Assembly: GCF_030295915.1 (NCBI RefSeq)
Contig: NZ_AP027361.1
Span: 1,612,001 to 1,676,000 of the forward strand
Source: Thalassotalea sediminis
Lineage (GTDB): Bacteria > Pseudomonadota > Gammaproteobacteria > Enterobacterales > Alteromonadaceae
Direction: 5' to 3'
Length of the DNA stretch: 64,000 nucleotides
Program-made: the position numbers and the translations under genes
Shown here: positions 1 to 9,050 of the stretch, one piece after another
How the letters are laid out: the number at the start of each line of letters is the position of its first letter
How positions within the stretch are numbered: the first letter of the stretch is position 1
Notes under the pieces: generated by a model
What the model saw: the letters and a program-made list of their open reading frames with translations, nothing else
The model's database searches: none
Told to the model about the DNA's origin: nothing

Positions 1-94
1 TAACTTTTGGATGAATTTATTCACTAAATTACCTTAGGTGACCTTTTCTGTTACTTTACAAGGATAGTGTTAGGAGTACTTGATAAAACTTGCG

Positions 95-121
95 AAAAAA
101 AGCCAGCGTTAATTTGCTGGC
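95..121 (-). terminator. Rho-independent terminator of the phosphatase operon
   Basis: Stem GCCAGC (102-107) and GCTGGC (116-121) with an 8-nt loop. Read on the minus strand it is followed by seven T residues (95-101). It lies 24 bp past the stop of the alkaline phosphatase gene. Bases 1-94 hold nothing else I can support. Confidence 0.85.
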
Positions 122-145
122 GTTTTAATCGTTAAGAACCGTAAT

Positions 146-1525
146 TTATTTTTCTACGAGAGAGAAAACGGTGTTTGCAATATCGGTATTATCTTGTAAA
201 CCTCTTAGCAAATCACTTTGATTACCAATAGCGAAAACAGGGACGTCGATAGCAGTATGTCCTGACGTTGTCCAACCGGTATTGGTTTTGTTGTCGATTA
301 TTTTATTTAACGCTTTATAAAGTGCAAAATGAACATTAGGTTTACGTTGTTCTTTTTGTTGCTCGGTTGATAATGCTTCGTATGTTTTTAATTTACGTTC
401 AGCATTTTGCTTTGCCTTGGCAAGCGCAGCAACATCATCTTTTGAAATTTCTGTATTAGCTAATAGTTCTGCAATGTTAGCTTGATTAACCTCCATTGTA
501 AGTAACTTCTCAGCTGCCGCATAAGTCGAAGACTTCATTTTTCTTAATAATTCTGGTGACCAACGATATTCACCTTTTGCTGCTAATGTTAATCCACCAG
601 TACTATGATCAGCCGTTAGTACCACTTGCGTGTCTGGATGTTTAGCAACGTATTGCTCTAAGAAGGTGAGGGTTTTTGCTAAATCATGCATTTCAGCCAT
701 AGCACTGTTTATGTCATTACTATGTGCTGCCCAATCCACTTGGCTAGCTTCAATTAACATAAAAAAGCCTTGTGGGTTTTCTAAATGTTTAAGTGCCGTT
801 TTGGTCATATCCAATAATTTTCCACCACTATTATCAATAGCAGGTGGAAGACCAACGTCAGCAAATAAGCCGAGCAGTTTATTATCAGTATTTGTCTGTG
901 TTAACTGTTGAAAACTATCGATATATTCGAAACCAGCATTTTTAAACTCAGTCACTAAGTTGCGATCTTCTCGAATGAAATATTGCCAACCACCACCGAG
1001 TAATACGTCAAATTGAATATCATTATCAATATAACTGTCGGCAATTTCGTTGTAGTTTCGACGACTTTCATTGTGTGTAATATAGGCCGCAGGTGTCGCA
1101 TGGTTAACTTGTGATGTCACTACAACACCAGTTTTTTTACCGTGTTTTTTTGCGCGTTGTAAAACCGTTTCAATATGCTTCTTTTCACCATCGACACTAA
1201 TAGCGCCGTTATAGGTTTTTTCGCCCGTAGCCAAGGCTGTCGCACCTGCTGCGGAATCTGTAACTCGACCTGATACGTGATCAGGGTAGGTACTACTCAT
1301 ACCAACAAGGTGTCGATCGAATACAGTTTGTTCAACGTTAATCGTGATCGGGTCATCCGCATAATATCGGTAGGCTGATGTAAATGCTGGCCCCATTCCA
1401 TCAGCAACGATCATAATAACATTATTTACTTTTGTTGATGTTTTAGGTGCTTGGGAAGGTTCTTGAGTAGCCGCACAACCTAATGTTAGTGAGGCTATTG
1501 CAAGAGCAGGAATAAATTTTTTCAT
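146..1525 (-). CDS. Alkaline phosphatase (PhoA superfamily), probable lipoprotein
   Basis: Metal-dependent phosphomonoesterase that would release phosphate from nucleotides and other esters outside the inner membrane. The 459-aa product has a short signal peptide ending in LTLGC, a plausible though imperfect lipobox. It carries the family's metal site ADGMG (D42), nucleophile motif TDSAAGA (S91), and the later metal ligands in TADHSTGG and SGHTAID. The start at 1525 is preferred over the in-frame ATG four codons upstream because GGAA lies six bases before it and the signal peptide then begins MKKF. It follows the EEP-family gene by 15 bp, and both follow the TetR-type gene, so the three probably form an operon. 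The context with cytidine deaminase and thymidine phosphorylase across the divergent promoter suggests a role in nucleotide scavenging (inference). The lipid anchor is less certain than the enzyme family. Confidence 0.92.
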   Translation of the reverse strand: MKKFIPALAIASLTLGCAATQEPSQAPKTSTKVNNVIMIVADGMGPAFTSAYRYYADDPITINVEQTVFDRHLVGMSSTYPDHVSGRVTDSAAGATALATGEKTYNGAISVDGEKKHIETVLQRAKKHGKKTGVVVTSQVNHATPAAYITHNESRRNYNEIADSYIDNDIQFDVLLGGGWQYFIREDRNLVTEFKNAGFEYIDSFQQLTQTNTDNKLLGLFADVGLPPAIDNSGGKLLDMTKTALKHLENPQGFFMLIEASQVDWAAHSNDINSAMAEMHDLAKTLTFLEQYVAKHPDTQVVLTADHSTGGLTLAAKGEYRWSPELLRKMKSSTYAAAEKLLTMEVNQANIAELLANTEISKDDVAALAKAKQNAERKLKTYEALSTEQQKEQRKPNVHFALYKALNKIIDNKTNTGWTTSGHTAIDVPVFAIGNQSDLLRGLQDNTDIANTVFSLVEK

Positions 1526-1540
1526 TATAATTTCCATAAA

Positions 1541-2719
1541 CTAGTGATCTGTAAGCAAGATATCTACCCAAACCAAACGATGGTCTGAAGATGCTTTACG
1601 TGAATCAATTAATCGATATTTTTCATCATCTTTGGTTGGCCAAAAGACCCCTGAATCAACAACGGTAAAGCCATGTTTTGATGGTAACACATAATCGGCA
1701 CGCATCCGCCAATAGGCAGTATGATTTGCTGAAAATTGATTATCAGGCGTATGTAGTTTTGCGGCCTTACTTTGTGGCTTAGGGTCTTGTACTGACGGGT
1801 GATTTAATAATGCTTGTATACCACTATTAATAGCGTCACCTTCTACAGAAGATGCATTTAAGTCACCGGCAATAACAAATAAGTCCTGCTTTTTTAATCC
1901 GCCATAGTGATTATTATCATCATAAATATAATCGCTCTTGCCTGGCGTAATATAGTCTCGCCAAAAACGTATTTCATCATGGTTTCGCTTGCCATTTCTA
2001 TCTTCTGGGCCATCAAAAACAGGTGGTGTTGGGTGGCTTGCCAATAGATGCAATGTTGTGTCGTAAATGCGAATAGGAATATCCCAGTGTGACTTAGATG
2101 AAAGTCTTAACGCATCCCAAGCTTCTTTACTGTAATAGTCCTCGCCAGTTTCAGGTAAGGTAGGCTTTAGTGCACCAGGCATATCCTTCCACTTAAAATG
2201 TTGGAAAGTACGGATGTATTTTGCGTCGATTGGATAACGAGAAAGTATTGCCATTGCATATTGACCGGGGAAGTGGCCAAAACCATGAGTATCAGTAGGG
2301 CGGGTAATATTACCATCGCCATTGGTGTCAACGGGTAATAATACGCCGGTATTGACTGGTGCTTGGTAAGAGAACGCATAGTTAATAGGTTTTTGCCCAT
2401 TTTGGCTTTTTGACAGGTATTCGTGCATAAATTCTGCAAGCGCTTTACGTCCAACATTTCCCTTATTATCGATCTCGTTTATCAATAATATATCTGGGTT
2501 TATGCGTTGGATAATTTCGGCAATATTTTTAATCTGTTGATTGTTATTTGCTAAGGCGTCTGACAATTCGTCGCCTGTAATGTGCTTTTCACCTTTTTTA
2601 ACATAGTTTGTGGCATCCATGCTTACGTTAAACGTAGCAACACGAATAGGTTGTTTTGCTTGTACATTTTGGCTTGTCATTAACAGTAGTAAACCTGTAA
2701 TCGTAGTAAGTAGTTTCAT
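1541..2719 (-). CDS. Secreted endonuclease/exonuclease/phosphatase (EEP) family hydrolase
   Basis: A 392-aa protein with a signal peptide (residues 1-21, ending NVQA) and the DNase I-like EEP fold. Catalytic signatures are visible: N31 in ATFNV, E82 in INEID, D286/N288 in AGDLNAS, and a C-terminal SSDHR. EEP enzymes cleave phosphodiester or phosphomonoester bonds with a divalent metal. The exact substrate cannot be read from sequence, but export and co-transcription with an alkaline phosphatase favour extracellular nucleic acid or nucleotide breakdown. Residues 131-139 (DTNGDGNIT) form an EF-hand/dockerin-like calcium loop, an uncommon insertion. The stop of the regulator gene lies 2 bp upstream and the phosphatase start 15 bp downstream, so translation is probably coupled. 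Confidence 0.88.
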   Translation of the reverse strand: MKLLTTITGLLLLMTSQNVQAKQPIRVATFNVSMDATNYVKKGEKHITGDELSDALANNNQQIKNIAEIIQRINPDILLINEIDNKGNVGRKALAEFMHEYLSKSQNGQKPINYAFSYQAPVNTGVLLPVDTNGDGNITRPTDTHGFGHFPGQYAMAILSRYPIDAKYIRTFQHFKWKDMPGALKPTLPETGEDYYSKEAWDALRLSSKSHWDIPIRIYDTTLHLLASHPTPPVFDGPEDRNGKRNHDEIRFWRDYITPGKSDYIYDDNNHYGGLKKQDLFVIAGDLNASSVEGDAINSGIQALLNHPSVQDPKPQSKAAKLHTPDNQFSANHTAYWRMRADYVLPSKHGFTVVDSGVFWPTKDDEKYRLIDSRKASSDHRLVWVDILLTDH

Positions 2720-2721
2720 GT

Positions 2722-3351
2722 TTATTTTATCTCTAGTCCTTTTAAAATAAAGCCTGTAAGAAACTGCGTAACATGCTCTATATCTTCGTCCTCATAATCT
2801 GCGCGATTCATTATCGTCAAAATTTGCGTTTCAAAATCAGCGTAGTGTTGCGTTGTAGACCAAATAAGGAAAATCAAACTAACAGGGTCCACTTCTGCCA
2901 TTTTTCCTTCGTTAATCCATTGCTGGAATACTTTAGACTTCTCTCTAACCCATTTTCGTAAATAAGTGCGCGCAAATTCTTTTAAATGCTGTGCACCTTG
3001 GATAATTTCCATCGCATATATTTTAGATGCTTTAGGCTCTTTAAATGACATTCTTACTTTTGCTGCAACAAATTTTTCAATAGCCACTTTGGGGCCATCT
3101 TCATATAGAATATCACCAATCCCTTGATCCCACATATCTAATGTTTGCTCTAGTACTGCGTGATAAATATTTTCTTTATTTTTGAAATAATACAGTACAT
3201 TAGCTTTTGGTAATCCAGCGGTATCAGCAATCGACTGTACCGTGGCACCTTTATACCCATTTGTAATGAACTCGTCTTGCGCAGCATCTAATATCTTTTG
3301 CTGGCTTTTAATGCGAATTTTACCTTGCTTTTTCGTTGAAATGTCAGTCAT
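2722..3351 (-). CDS. TetR family regulator, RutR-like
   Basis: A 209-aa repressor-type protein. The N-terminal helix-turn-helix (about residues 35-58, GATVQSIADTAGLPKANVLY) is followed by YYFKNKENIY, and the C-terminal ligand domain resembles the RutR/YcdC group (inference from overall sequence). RutR in E. coli senses uracil and thymine and binds TTGACCAnnTGGTCAA. Palindromes resembling that site lie 20 bp upstream of this gene, in front of the divergent receptor gene, and before cdd. The enzymes encoded nearby (Cdd, DeoA) would release uridine, uracil and thymine, so a pyrimidine effector is plausible. It heads an operon with the EEP protein and alkaline phosphatase. The family is secure; the RutR-like assignment and ligand are inference. 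Confidence 0.88.
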   Translation of the reverse strand: MTDISTKKQGKIRIKSQQKILDAAQDEFITNGYKGATVQSIADTAGLPKANVLYYFKNKENIYHAVLEQTLDMWDQGIGDILYEDGPKVAIEKFVAAKVRMSFKEPKASKIYAMEIIQGAQHLKEFARTYLRKWVREKSKVFQQWINEGKMAEVDPVSLIFLIWSTTQHYADFETQILTIMNRADYEDEDIEHVTQFLTGFILKGLEIK

Positions 3352-3371
3352 AAGTGTACTTATTATTATCG

Positions 3372-3387
3372 TTGTCTATTCGGTCGA
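3372..3387. promoter_or_regulatory. Candidate RutR-like operator upstream of the TetR gene
   Basis: On the minus strand TCGACCGAATAGACAA matches 10 of 14 defined positions of the E. coli RutR consensus TTGACCAnnTGGTCAA. It is 20 bp from the regulator start, so it could mediate autoregulation. It is the weakest of the set. Confidence 0.35.
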
Positions 3388-3645
3388 CTATTTATAGCCG
3401 CTTACACTACCAGAGATTGTAATATGCATGCAATCTCAACCGCTTAAATTGCGATGTTTTACGTAATTAAGTTTTAGTTAAGTGACAATTATAGCGCTTA
3501 TTAACTATGATTAACAAAAGTCGCATATTTGCCTTGTATCAAGCATTGTAATATTTTTTTATTACCATTATTTGAATGTTTGGTTATTAAAAAAATATCA
3601 TTTTAAGCTTGTTAAATATGGCGCTTAAACATTCTGGTTGATAAG

Positions 3646-3661
3646 TTGACTAACTGGTAAG
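3646..3661. promoter_or_regulatory. Candidate RutR-like operator in the divergent region
   Basis: TTGACTAACTGGTAAG matches 11 of 14 defined positions of the RutR consensus TTGACCAnnTGGTCAA. It lies near the middle of the divergent intergenic region. Confidence 0.4.
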
Positions 3662-3922
3662 GTTATATTTTTGTGATTTTTTATATAAATATTTTATTAA
3701 TATTTGTATTGGTGAAAAAAAATCACTTGAACAGTGTATTTTGCTTAAGCTGTTGAATTTAAAATGGATAACAAGGTTTTTGTAGTGAGTGTAGGTGAAG
3801 TTAAATTTGTTATTTAACTTGTATTTATGTCTTATGTGAAATAATGTAATAAAAGTGTAAAAAAGGTCTGGTCTAATTTAAAAGAAAATAAAGACTTTAA
3901 ACCGTACATTTTGTTGTGCTTT

Positions 3923-3938
3923 TTGAACACTTGGTCAA
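3923..3938. promoter_or_regulatory. Candidate RutR-like operator upstream of the TonB receptor
   Basis: TTGAACACTTGGTCAA matches 13 of 14 defined positions of the RutR consensus, the best match in the window. It ends 50 bp before the receptor start, a position from which a repressor could block the promoter or early elongation. Confidence 0.6.
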
Positions 3939-3988
3939 CAAAATGTATGTCGTACAAAATAAAACATACACCAAGGGAAATTAACAAC

Positions 3989-6900
3989 ATGAAAACCCAA
4001 CGCCTCTCACTTATATCTGGTGCAGTTATTCTTGCGCTTGGATTGTCTTCGCCGGCTATGGCTGATGATACGTCATCTTCTATGCGTGGTAATGTGCTTA
4101 CTTCGGAAGGTTCGGCCGTAAAAGATGCGACTATTACAATTGTTCACGAACCATCAGGTACTACAAAAGTCTTGAAGGTAAATGAATCTGGTGCGTTCTC
4201 TGCTAGAGGTCTGCGCGTAGGTGGTCCATACAGTGTTACAATTGATTCCGATACGCATAAAGATAAAAAACTTGAAGGCATCTATATTACATTAGGTGAT
4301 GTTTTTCGTATAAATGAAACATTGTCTAGTGAAGATATCGAGCGTATTGCTGTTACTGGAGCCGGTGAATTCTTTGACCCATCTAAAGGTTCATCAAGTA
4401 TTTTTAGTGGCGACGCATTAACTAAATCACCAGCGTTTAACCGTGACTTAAAAGACATTGTTCGCCAAAACCCAATGGCTGTAGTGGGTAATGATGGTGT
4501 TTCGCTATCATTAGCAGGCTCAAACCCTCGCTACAATAGCTTGGCTGTAGACGGTGTAAACTTAAATGATGACTTTGGTTTAGCAGGTAATGGCTATCCT
4601 ACAGAACGTTCACCAATTTCTTTTGATTCAATTGATCAAATTAGCGTTGCTGTTGCTCCTTTTACCGCGAAAGAAGGTGGCTTCTCGGGTGGTAAAATTA
4701 GTGTTGTTACTAAGTCGGGTACCAATGAGTTTCATGGCTCTATGTTTATGGAAAAGGCAAAAGATGCATGGGCAGGAGATCCTGAAAACCCTGAAACGGG
4801 TGATGACATTGACTTAAGTTTTGACGAAGAGTCTTGGGGGGCTACGTTAGGCGGTCCAATTATCAAAGATAAATTATTCTTCTTTGCTTCTTATGAAACT
4901 TACGAGTCGCCAAGTTCTGTTGATAAAGGCCCATCTGGTGCAAATGTTGCAAATACAGTAGATCAAGTTTCTCAAGCGGAAGTTGATCGCGTTGTTAGTA
5001 TTGCACAATCAAAATATGGTTATGATGCAGGCAGTTGGAATAATTCTATTCCATTAGAAGATGAAAAATATTCATTAAAATTAGACTGGAATATTAATGT
5101 TGACCACCGTACATCATTTACTTATTCACATGGATTTAGTAACAGTGCTGGTAACCAGGGTGCAGGACGTTCTGATGATTTATATTTATCATCTCATTGG
5201 TACAACCGCTCAAATGAATTTGACACGTATGTAGGTCAATTATTCTCAAACTGGAACCAAGACTTTTCTACTGAATTCAAAGTGTCATATAAAGAATCGG
5301 TGAACGGTCAAGTGCCTTTAGGCGGCTTAGACTTCGGTGAAGTGAAAATTGAAACGATAAACGGTGGAGAAATAATGCTTGGTGCCGATGACAGTCGTCA
5401 TGCAAACAAGCTTACCAATGAAACATTTCAGGTTCGTGCAAGTGGTGAGTATTTATACGAAGACCACGCGATTTCATTCGGTTGGGAGTATGAATCTGTT
5501 GATGTATATAACATTTTTATGCAGCATTATTTAGGATCTTGGTACTTTAACAGCATTGATGATTTTGAAAATGGTGTAGCCGATTGGTTTGAATATCAAA
5601 ACAACCCAAGTTTAAACCGTGATGATGCAGCAGCGTCATTCAGTTTAAGTAATCATGCGTTATACGTTGAAGATAGTTGGGATATTTCCGACACATTCAA
5701 TCTAACTTATGGTTTACGATATGAATTAACCACTAACTCAGATAAGCCAAATGCAAACCAAGGCTTTAAGGATCGTTATGGCTACTCAAACGATGAAAAC
5801 TTAGATGGTTTAGATTTATTTATGCCACGTGTTGCATTCACATGGGATGCTACTGATGAGCTTACTATTCGCGGTGGCTTTGGGCGCTTTAGTGGTGGTC
5901 GTCCGAATGTATTTATCTCAAATGCGTTCACAAATGATGGTAGTCGAATAGCGTTATACAGAACATTTGGTGACGCTATTGCTGAAAATACTTTTTTACA
6001 AAATGCTGATCCAAATAGCATTCCACAACATGCACAAGATCAAATTGCTAATTCAGTGTTAGGTGGACCAAACTCTAACATTGATATGATTGATCCTAAC
6101 TTTAAAATCCCAACAACTTGGCAGTATAGCTTAGCAGCAGATTATGTTGCTGATTTCTCTGCGATTGGCTTAGGTGAAGATTGGCGTTTAAGTGCAGAAG
6201 TATTATATAAAGATAATGAAAGAGACATGATTTGGTCTGATTTATCACGTACGTTAGATACCTCAAAAGGTAACAACGGTTATACGGTTGAAGGTCGTCC
6301 GATTTATACTTTTGCTGATCCAAGCCGAGATGCTCGTGATGTTATGTTAACAAATACCTCTGGTGGTCATTCGTTAATTGAAACCTTTAGTTTAGCGAAA
6401 AGCTGGGATAATGGTTTTAAAGCAAACTTCTCTTATACACATTCATCAATTACGAACAAAATTGATGCAACGGGTACTACAACCAATACTGCGTATAACT
6501 ATAACCCAGTGATAGATCCGGAAAACCCAGAAGTGGGTACATCTGCATACGAAGTTAAGCATAGATTAACGCTTAATTTATCGTATAACACTGAAATCAT
6601 TGAAGGCTACAACACAGCATTTCATATGTTTTGGGAACGTAAAGCAGGTAGACCATACAGCAACTTACTTGGCTGGAACAATCGTGACGGTATCTCAGGT
6701 GAGCTTGACCTAACCAGCGCAAACTTACCATACGTACCAACCGGTGCTGACGATGCTGCGGTAGATTTCGTTAACGGTTTAAGTTACGACGAAGTGATGG
6801 CTGAATTTAGTAAAGTAGGTATTTCATCTGGTGGTGGATACGTTGCTAAGAATGGATTCAGAGCGCCGTGGACTACAACGTTGGATCTTAGATTAGAACA

Positions 6901-7165
6901 AGAAATTCCAGGCTTTATGGAAGGTCACAAAGGCTTAATTTACTTTGATATTAAAAACGCGCTAGCTATCTTTGATAAAGATGCAGCACGTATGTATCAA
7001 TTGCCATTTGGTCAATCTGCAACAGAAGTTATTGATTATAGCATTAATGATGCAGGTCAATATGTATATGAAAGTGCTAATGTTAGCCAAGGTGAATCGC
7101 CTGTTGAGTGGAAAGATCGTGAGTCTACTTGGTCTATGAAAATTGGTATTAAGTACGTTTTCTAA
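3989..7165 (+). CDS. TonB-dependent receptor, Oar-like, with carboxypeptidase-regulatory-like domain
   Basis: A 1058-aa outer-membrane receptor. A signal peptide (cleavage after PAMA, about residue 25) is followed by a carboxypeptidase-regulatory-like beta domain (about 30-110), a plug (about 125-240), and a long beta-barrel ending in KYVF, the terminal aromatic residue typical of outer-membrane proteins. Oar-like receptors import substrates using TonB energy; the ligand cannot be read from sequence. Its placement between secreted phosphatase/nuclease genes and nucleoside catabolic genes suggests nucleosides, nucleotides or oligonucleotides (inference). The start at 3989 has AAGGGA ten bases upstream and places the signal peptide at the N-terminus; the longer frame from 3911 is rejected. 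A terminator at 7184-7216 separates it from cdd. Confidence 0.9.
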   Translation: MKTQRLSLISGAVILALGLSSPAMADDTSSSMRGNVLTSEGSAVKDATITIVHEPSGTTKVLKVNESGAFSARGLRVGGPYSVTIDSDTHKDKKLEGIYITLGDVFRINETLSSEDIERIAVTGAGEFFDPSKGSSSIFSGDALTKSPAFNRDLKDIVRQNPMAVVGNDGVSLSLAGSNPRYNSLAVDGVNLNDDFGLAGNGYPTERSPISFDSIDQISVAVAPFTAKEGGFSGGKISVVTKSGTNEFHGSMFMEKAKDAWAGDPENPETGDDIDLSFDEESWGATLGGPIIKDKLFFFASYETYESPSSVDKGPSGANVANTVDQVSQAEVDRVVSIAQSKYGYDAGSWNNSIPLEDEKYSLKLDWNINVDHRTSFTYSHGFSNSAGNQGAGRSDDLYLSSHWYNRSNEFDTYVGQLFSNWNQDFSTEFKVSYKESVNGQVPLGGLDFGEVKIETINGGEIMLGADDSRHANKLTNETFQVRASGEYLYEDHAISFGWEYESVDVYNIFMQHYLGSWYFNSIDDFENGVADWFEYQNNPSLNRDDAAASFSLSNHALYVEDSWDISDTFNLTYGLRYELTTNSDKPNANQGFKDRYGYSNDENLDGLDLFMPRVAFTWDATDELTIRGGFGRFSGGRPNVFISNAFTNDGSRIALYRTFGDAIAENTFLQNADPNSIPQHAQDQIANSVLGGPNSNIDMIDPNFKIPTTWQYSLAADYVADFSAIGLGEDWRLSAEVLYKDNERDMIWSDLSRTLDTSKGNNGYTVEGRPIYTFADPSRDARDVMLTNTSGGHSLIETFSLAKSWDNGFKANFSYTHSSITNKIDATGTTTNTAYNYNPVIDPENPEVGTSAYEVKHRLTLNLSYNTEIIEGYNTAFHMFWERKAGRPYSNLLGWNNRDGISGELDLTSANLPYVPTGADDAAVDFVNGLSYDEVMAEFSKVGISSGGGYVAKNGFRAPWTTTLDLRLEQEIPGFMEGHKGLIYFDIKNALAIFDKDAARMYQLPFGQSATEVIDYSINDAGQYVYESANVSQGESPVEWKDRESTWSMKIGIKYVF

Positions 7166-7183
7166 GTTGAGTTAACACACGTT

Positions 7184-7216
7184 AAAAAGCCAACAGATTA
7201 TCTGTTGGCTTTTTTT
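7184..7216 (+). terminator. Terminator after the TonB receptor
   Basis: An inverted repeat with arms AGCCAACAGAT and ATCTGTTGGCT, flanked by A5 and a T-run, 18 bp after the receptor stop. The A and T runs make it potentially bidirectional. Confidence 0.85.
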
Positions 7217-7238
7217 ATGGAATTCGTTAAGATAAAAC

Positions 7239-7254
7239 CTGACCAATTGGTTAA
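7239..7254. promoter_or_regulatory. Candidate RutR-like operator upstream of cdd
   Basis: CTGACCAATTGGTTAA matches 12 of 14 defined positions of the RutR consensus and is itself an imperfect palindrome. It ends 18 bp before the cdd start codon, between the receptor terminator and cdd, so cdd-deoA appears to have its own regulated promoter. Confidence 0.55.
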
Positions 7255-7272
7255 TTTATTTTAAGGTTGTAC

Positions 7273-7689
7273 ATGCAAAAGAATAAGAATACCCCAAGTA
7301 TTGATGCGTTAGTAGATGCTGCAAAGATTGCTTATAACAGTGCATACGCGCCATATAGTCAATTTCAGGTAGGCGCAAGTTTGCTTACAAAAGATAATCA
7401 AGTCTTCAATGGCTGCAATGTTGAAAATGCGTCGTATGGTTTAGGTGTCTGTGCAGAACGTAATTGTATTGCTAATGCTGTTGTGCATGGATGTCAAACC
7501 TTTACTCACCTTGTTGTTTACACTGAACAGGAAAAGCTTACGCCCCCTTGCGGTGCTTGTAGACAAGTTATTGCTGAGTTCATGCTTCCAGAAGCAAAAA
7601 TCACGTCTGTAAATCACTTGAATCAAAGGAAAGAATGGTCGGTAGCCCAACTATTACCGGACGCGTTTTTACCTAGAGACTTAACATAA
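7273..7689 (+). CDS. cdd: Cytidine deaminase
   Basis: Zinc enzyme that deaminates cytidine and deoxycytidine to uridine and deoxyuridine. The 138-aa length fits the short, homotetrameric class. Zinc and catalytic residues are visible: C60 and E62 in CAERN, and C93 and C96 in PPCGACRQ; NVENASYG binds the ribose. The ATG at 7273 has AAGG at optimal spacing and is chosen over a TTG two codons upstream. Thymidine phosphorylase follows after 10 bp, so the pair acts in sequence: deamination, then phosphorolysis of the uridine-type product or thymidine. A RutR-like palindrome sits directly upstream. Confidence 0.95.
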   Translation: MQKNKNTPSIDALVDAAKIAYNSAYAPYSQFQVGASLLTKDNQVFNGCNVENASYGLGVCAERNCIANAVVHGCQTFTHLVVYTEQEKLTPPCGACRQVIAEFMLPEAKITSVNHLNQRKEWSVAQLLPDAFLPRDLT

Positions 7690-7699
7690 GGAGTCACTC

Positions 7700-9007
7700 A
7701 TGTTACCTCAAGAAATAATACGTCTAAAACGTGATGGTAAGCCACTTAGCACTGTGCAGATAAATTTTTTTGCATCAGGGTTAGTTGATGGTTCATTTAA
7801 CGATGCACAAGTGGGTGCAATGGCAATGGCTATTTTCCAAAACGGTATGGCAACCGAAGAAGTTATTGCATTAACCGATAATATGATGCGCTCCGGCGAT
7901 GTTTTATCATGGCCTGAGTTAGACGGCCCAGTCGTTGATAAACATTCTACAGGAGGTGTAGGTGATAAAGTAAGCTTTATGTTAGCAGCTATTGTTGCCT
8001 CTTGTGGTGTTTATGTCCCTATGATCTCAGGTCGAGGGCTAGGGCATACAGGTGGTACATCTGACAAATTAGAAAGTATTACCGGCGTAGACATTCAACC
8101 AAGTGTTGCACGCTTCAAACAGTTAGTAAAAGAAAATAATATGGCGATTATTACTCAAACTGATCGCTTAGCACCCGCAGATAAAAGACTGTATTCCATT
8201 CGTGATGTAACGGCTACGGTTGAGTCTATTCCTTTGATTACAGCGTCTATTTTGTCAAAAAAACTTGCTGCTGGGTTAGATTCTTTAGTTATGGACATTA
8301 AAGTGGGTAATGGGGCTATGATGTCTGATCTGGAAAATGCGCAGGCATTAGCCAAATCAATTGTGAGTGTCGCTAATGGTGCCGGCGTTAGTACACAAGC
8401 TATAATTACAGACATGAATCAAGTACTAGGGTTTACTGCTGGCAATGCGCTAGAAATGGTTGAAACGGCAGATTATTTAACTGGGGCTAATCGTTGCCCA
8501 AGGTTACATGGTGTAACAGTAGAGTTGGCGTGTGCGATGTTAATAAGTGCCGGTGTGACTCAAGACAAAGGCAGCGCTGAAGCTTTAGTTGAAAAGGCAC
8601 TTTCTTCTGGAGAAGCTGCAGAGCGATTTAACCGCATGATTGCACAATTAGGTGGGCCTGCTGATTTTATTGCCGATCCTTGGAAAATGATGAAAAAAGC
8701 TAAGGTAGTTCACGAGATTCTAGCGCCGGTAAGTGGCTACGTCAGTAAAATGGATACACGAGCAATAGGTATGCTAGTTGTGGCGATGAAAGGCGGTAGA
8801 ACAGCAAATGGTCAACAAATAGATCATAGTGTAGGGTTTGATGCTATTTTACCTATTGGTACGAAAGTAAGTGAAGGTGATGTAGTCGCTCGCTGTCATG
8901 CAAATAGTGCAGAAGAGGTTAAACAAGTAAGTCAGGGCTATATCGATGCTTTAACATTTGCTGACAGTGCTCCTGAGCAAACACTCATTTATCAACATAT
9001 TGTTTAA
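7700..9007 (+). CDS. deoA: Thymidine phosphorylase
   Basis: Cleaves thymidine and deoxyuridine with phosphate to the free base and deoxyribose-1-phosphate in the cytoplasm. At 435 aa it matches the bacterial DeoA length. The KHSTGGVGDK segment (81-90) and the family signature SGRGLGHTGGTSDKLE (110-125) are intact, as are the C-terminal alpha/beta domain elements. An AAGGAG ribosome-binding site precedes the ATG. It is the second gene of the cdd-deoA unit. The usual partners deoB, deoC and deoD are not in this window. The products thymine and uracil are the ligands known for RutR, which would link enzyme activity to the regulator (inference). Confidence 0.96.
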   Translation: MLPQEIIRLKRDGKPLSTVQINFFASGLVDGSFNDAQVGAMAMAIFQNGMATEEVIALTDNMMRSGDVLSWPELDGPVVDKHSTGGVGDKVSFMLAAIVASCGVYVPMISGRGLGHTGGTSDKLESITGVDIQPSVARFKQLVKENNMAIITQTDRLAPADKRLYSIRDVTATVESIPLITASILSKKLAAGLDSLVMDIKVGNGAMMSDLENAQALAKSIVSVANGAGVSTQAIITDMNQVLGFTAGNALEMVETADYLTGANRCPRLHGVTVELACAMLISAGVTQDKGSAEALVEKALSSGEAAERFNRMIAQLGGPADFIADPWKMMKKAKVVHEILAPVSGYVSKMDTRAIGMLVVAMKGGRTANGQQIDHSVGFDAILPIGTKVSEGDVVARCHANSAEEVKQVSQGYIDALTFADSAPEQTLIYQHIV

Positions 9008-9050
9008 AACGTCCTCTGAAATTAAAAGCACTTTTTTTGTCTACTCAAAA

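Larger units (their letters stand above)
3352..3988. promoter_or_regulatory. Divergent intergenic region between the TetR operon and the TonB receptor
   Basis: A 637-bp, strongly AT-rich region with no credible gene. It holds three RutR-operator-like palindromes (3372-3387, 3646-3661, 3923-3938). An in-frame extension of the receptor reading frame reaches back to 3911 but would put 26 hydrophilic residues before the signal peptide, so it is treated as leader. The length suggests more control elements than I can identify. Confidence 0.6.

Noticed and set aside
630-911. Plus-strand frame inside the alkaline phosphatase gene
   Set aside because: It is the antisense shadow of a well-supported gene and has no ribosome-binding site.
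3861-3876. Another RutR-like site (GGTCTGGTCTAA)
   Set aside because: Only one half-site matches; the other half does not fit the palindrome.
3911-3988. N-terminal extension of the TonB receptor
   Set aside because: It would place 26 hydrophilic residues before a classic signal peptide, and the internal start at 3989 has a good ribosome-binding site.
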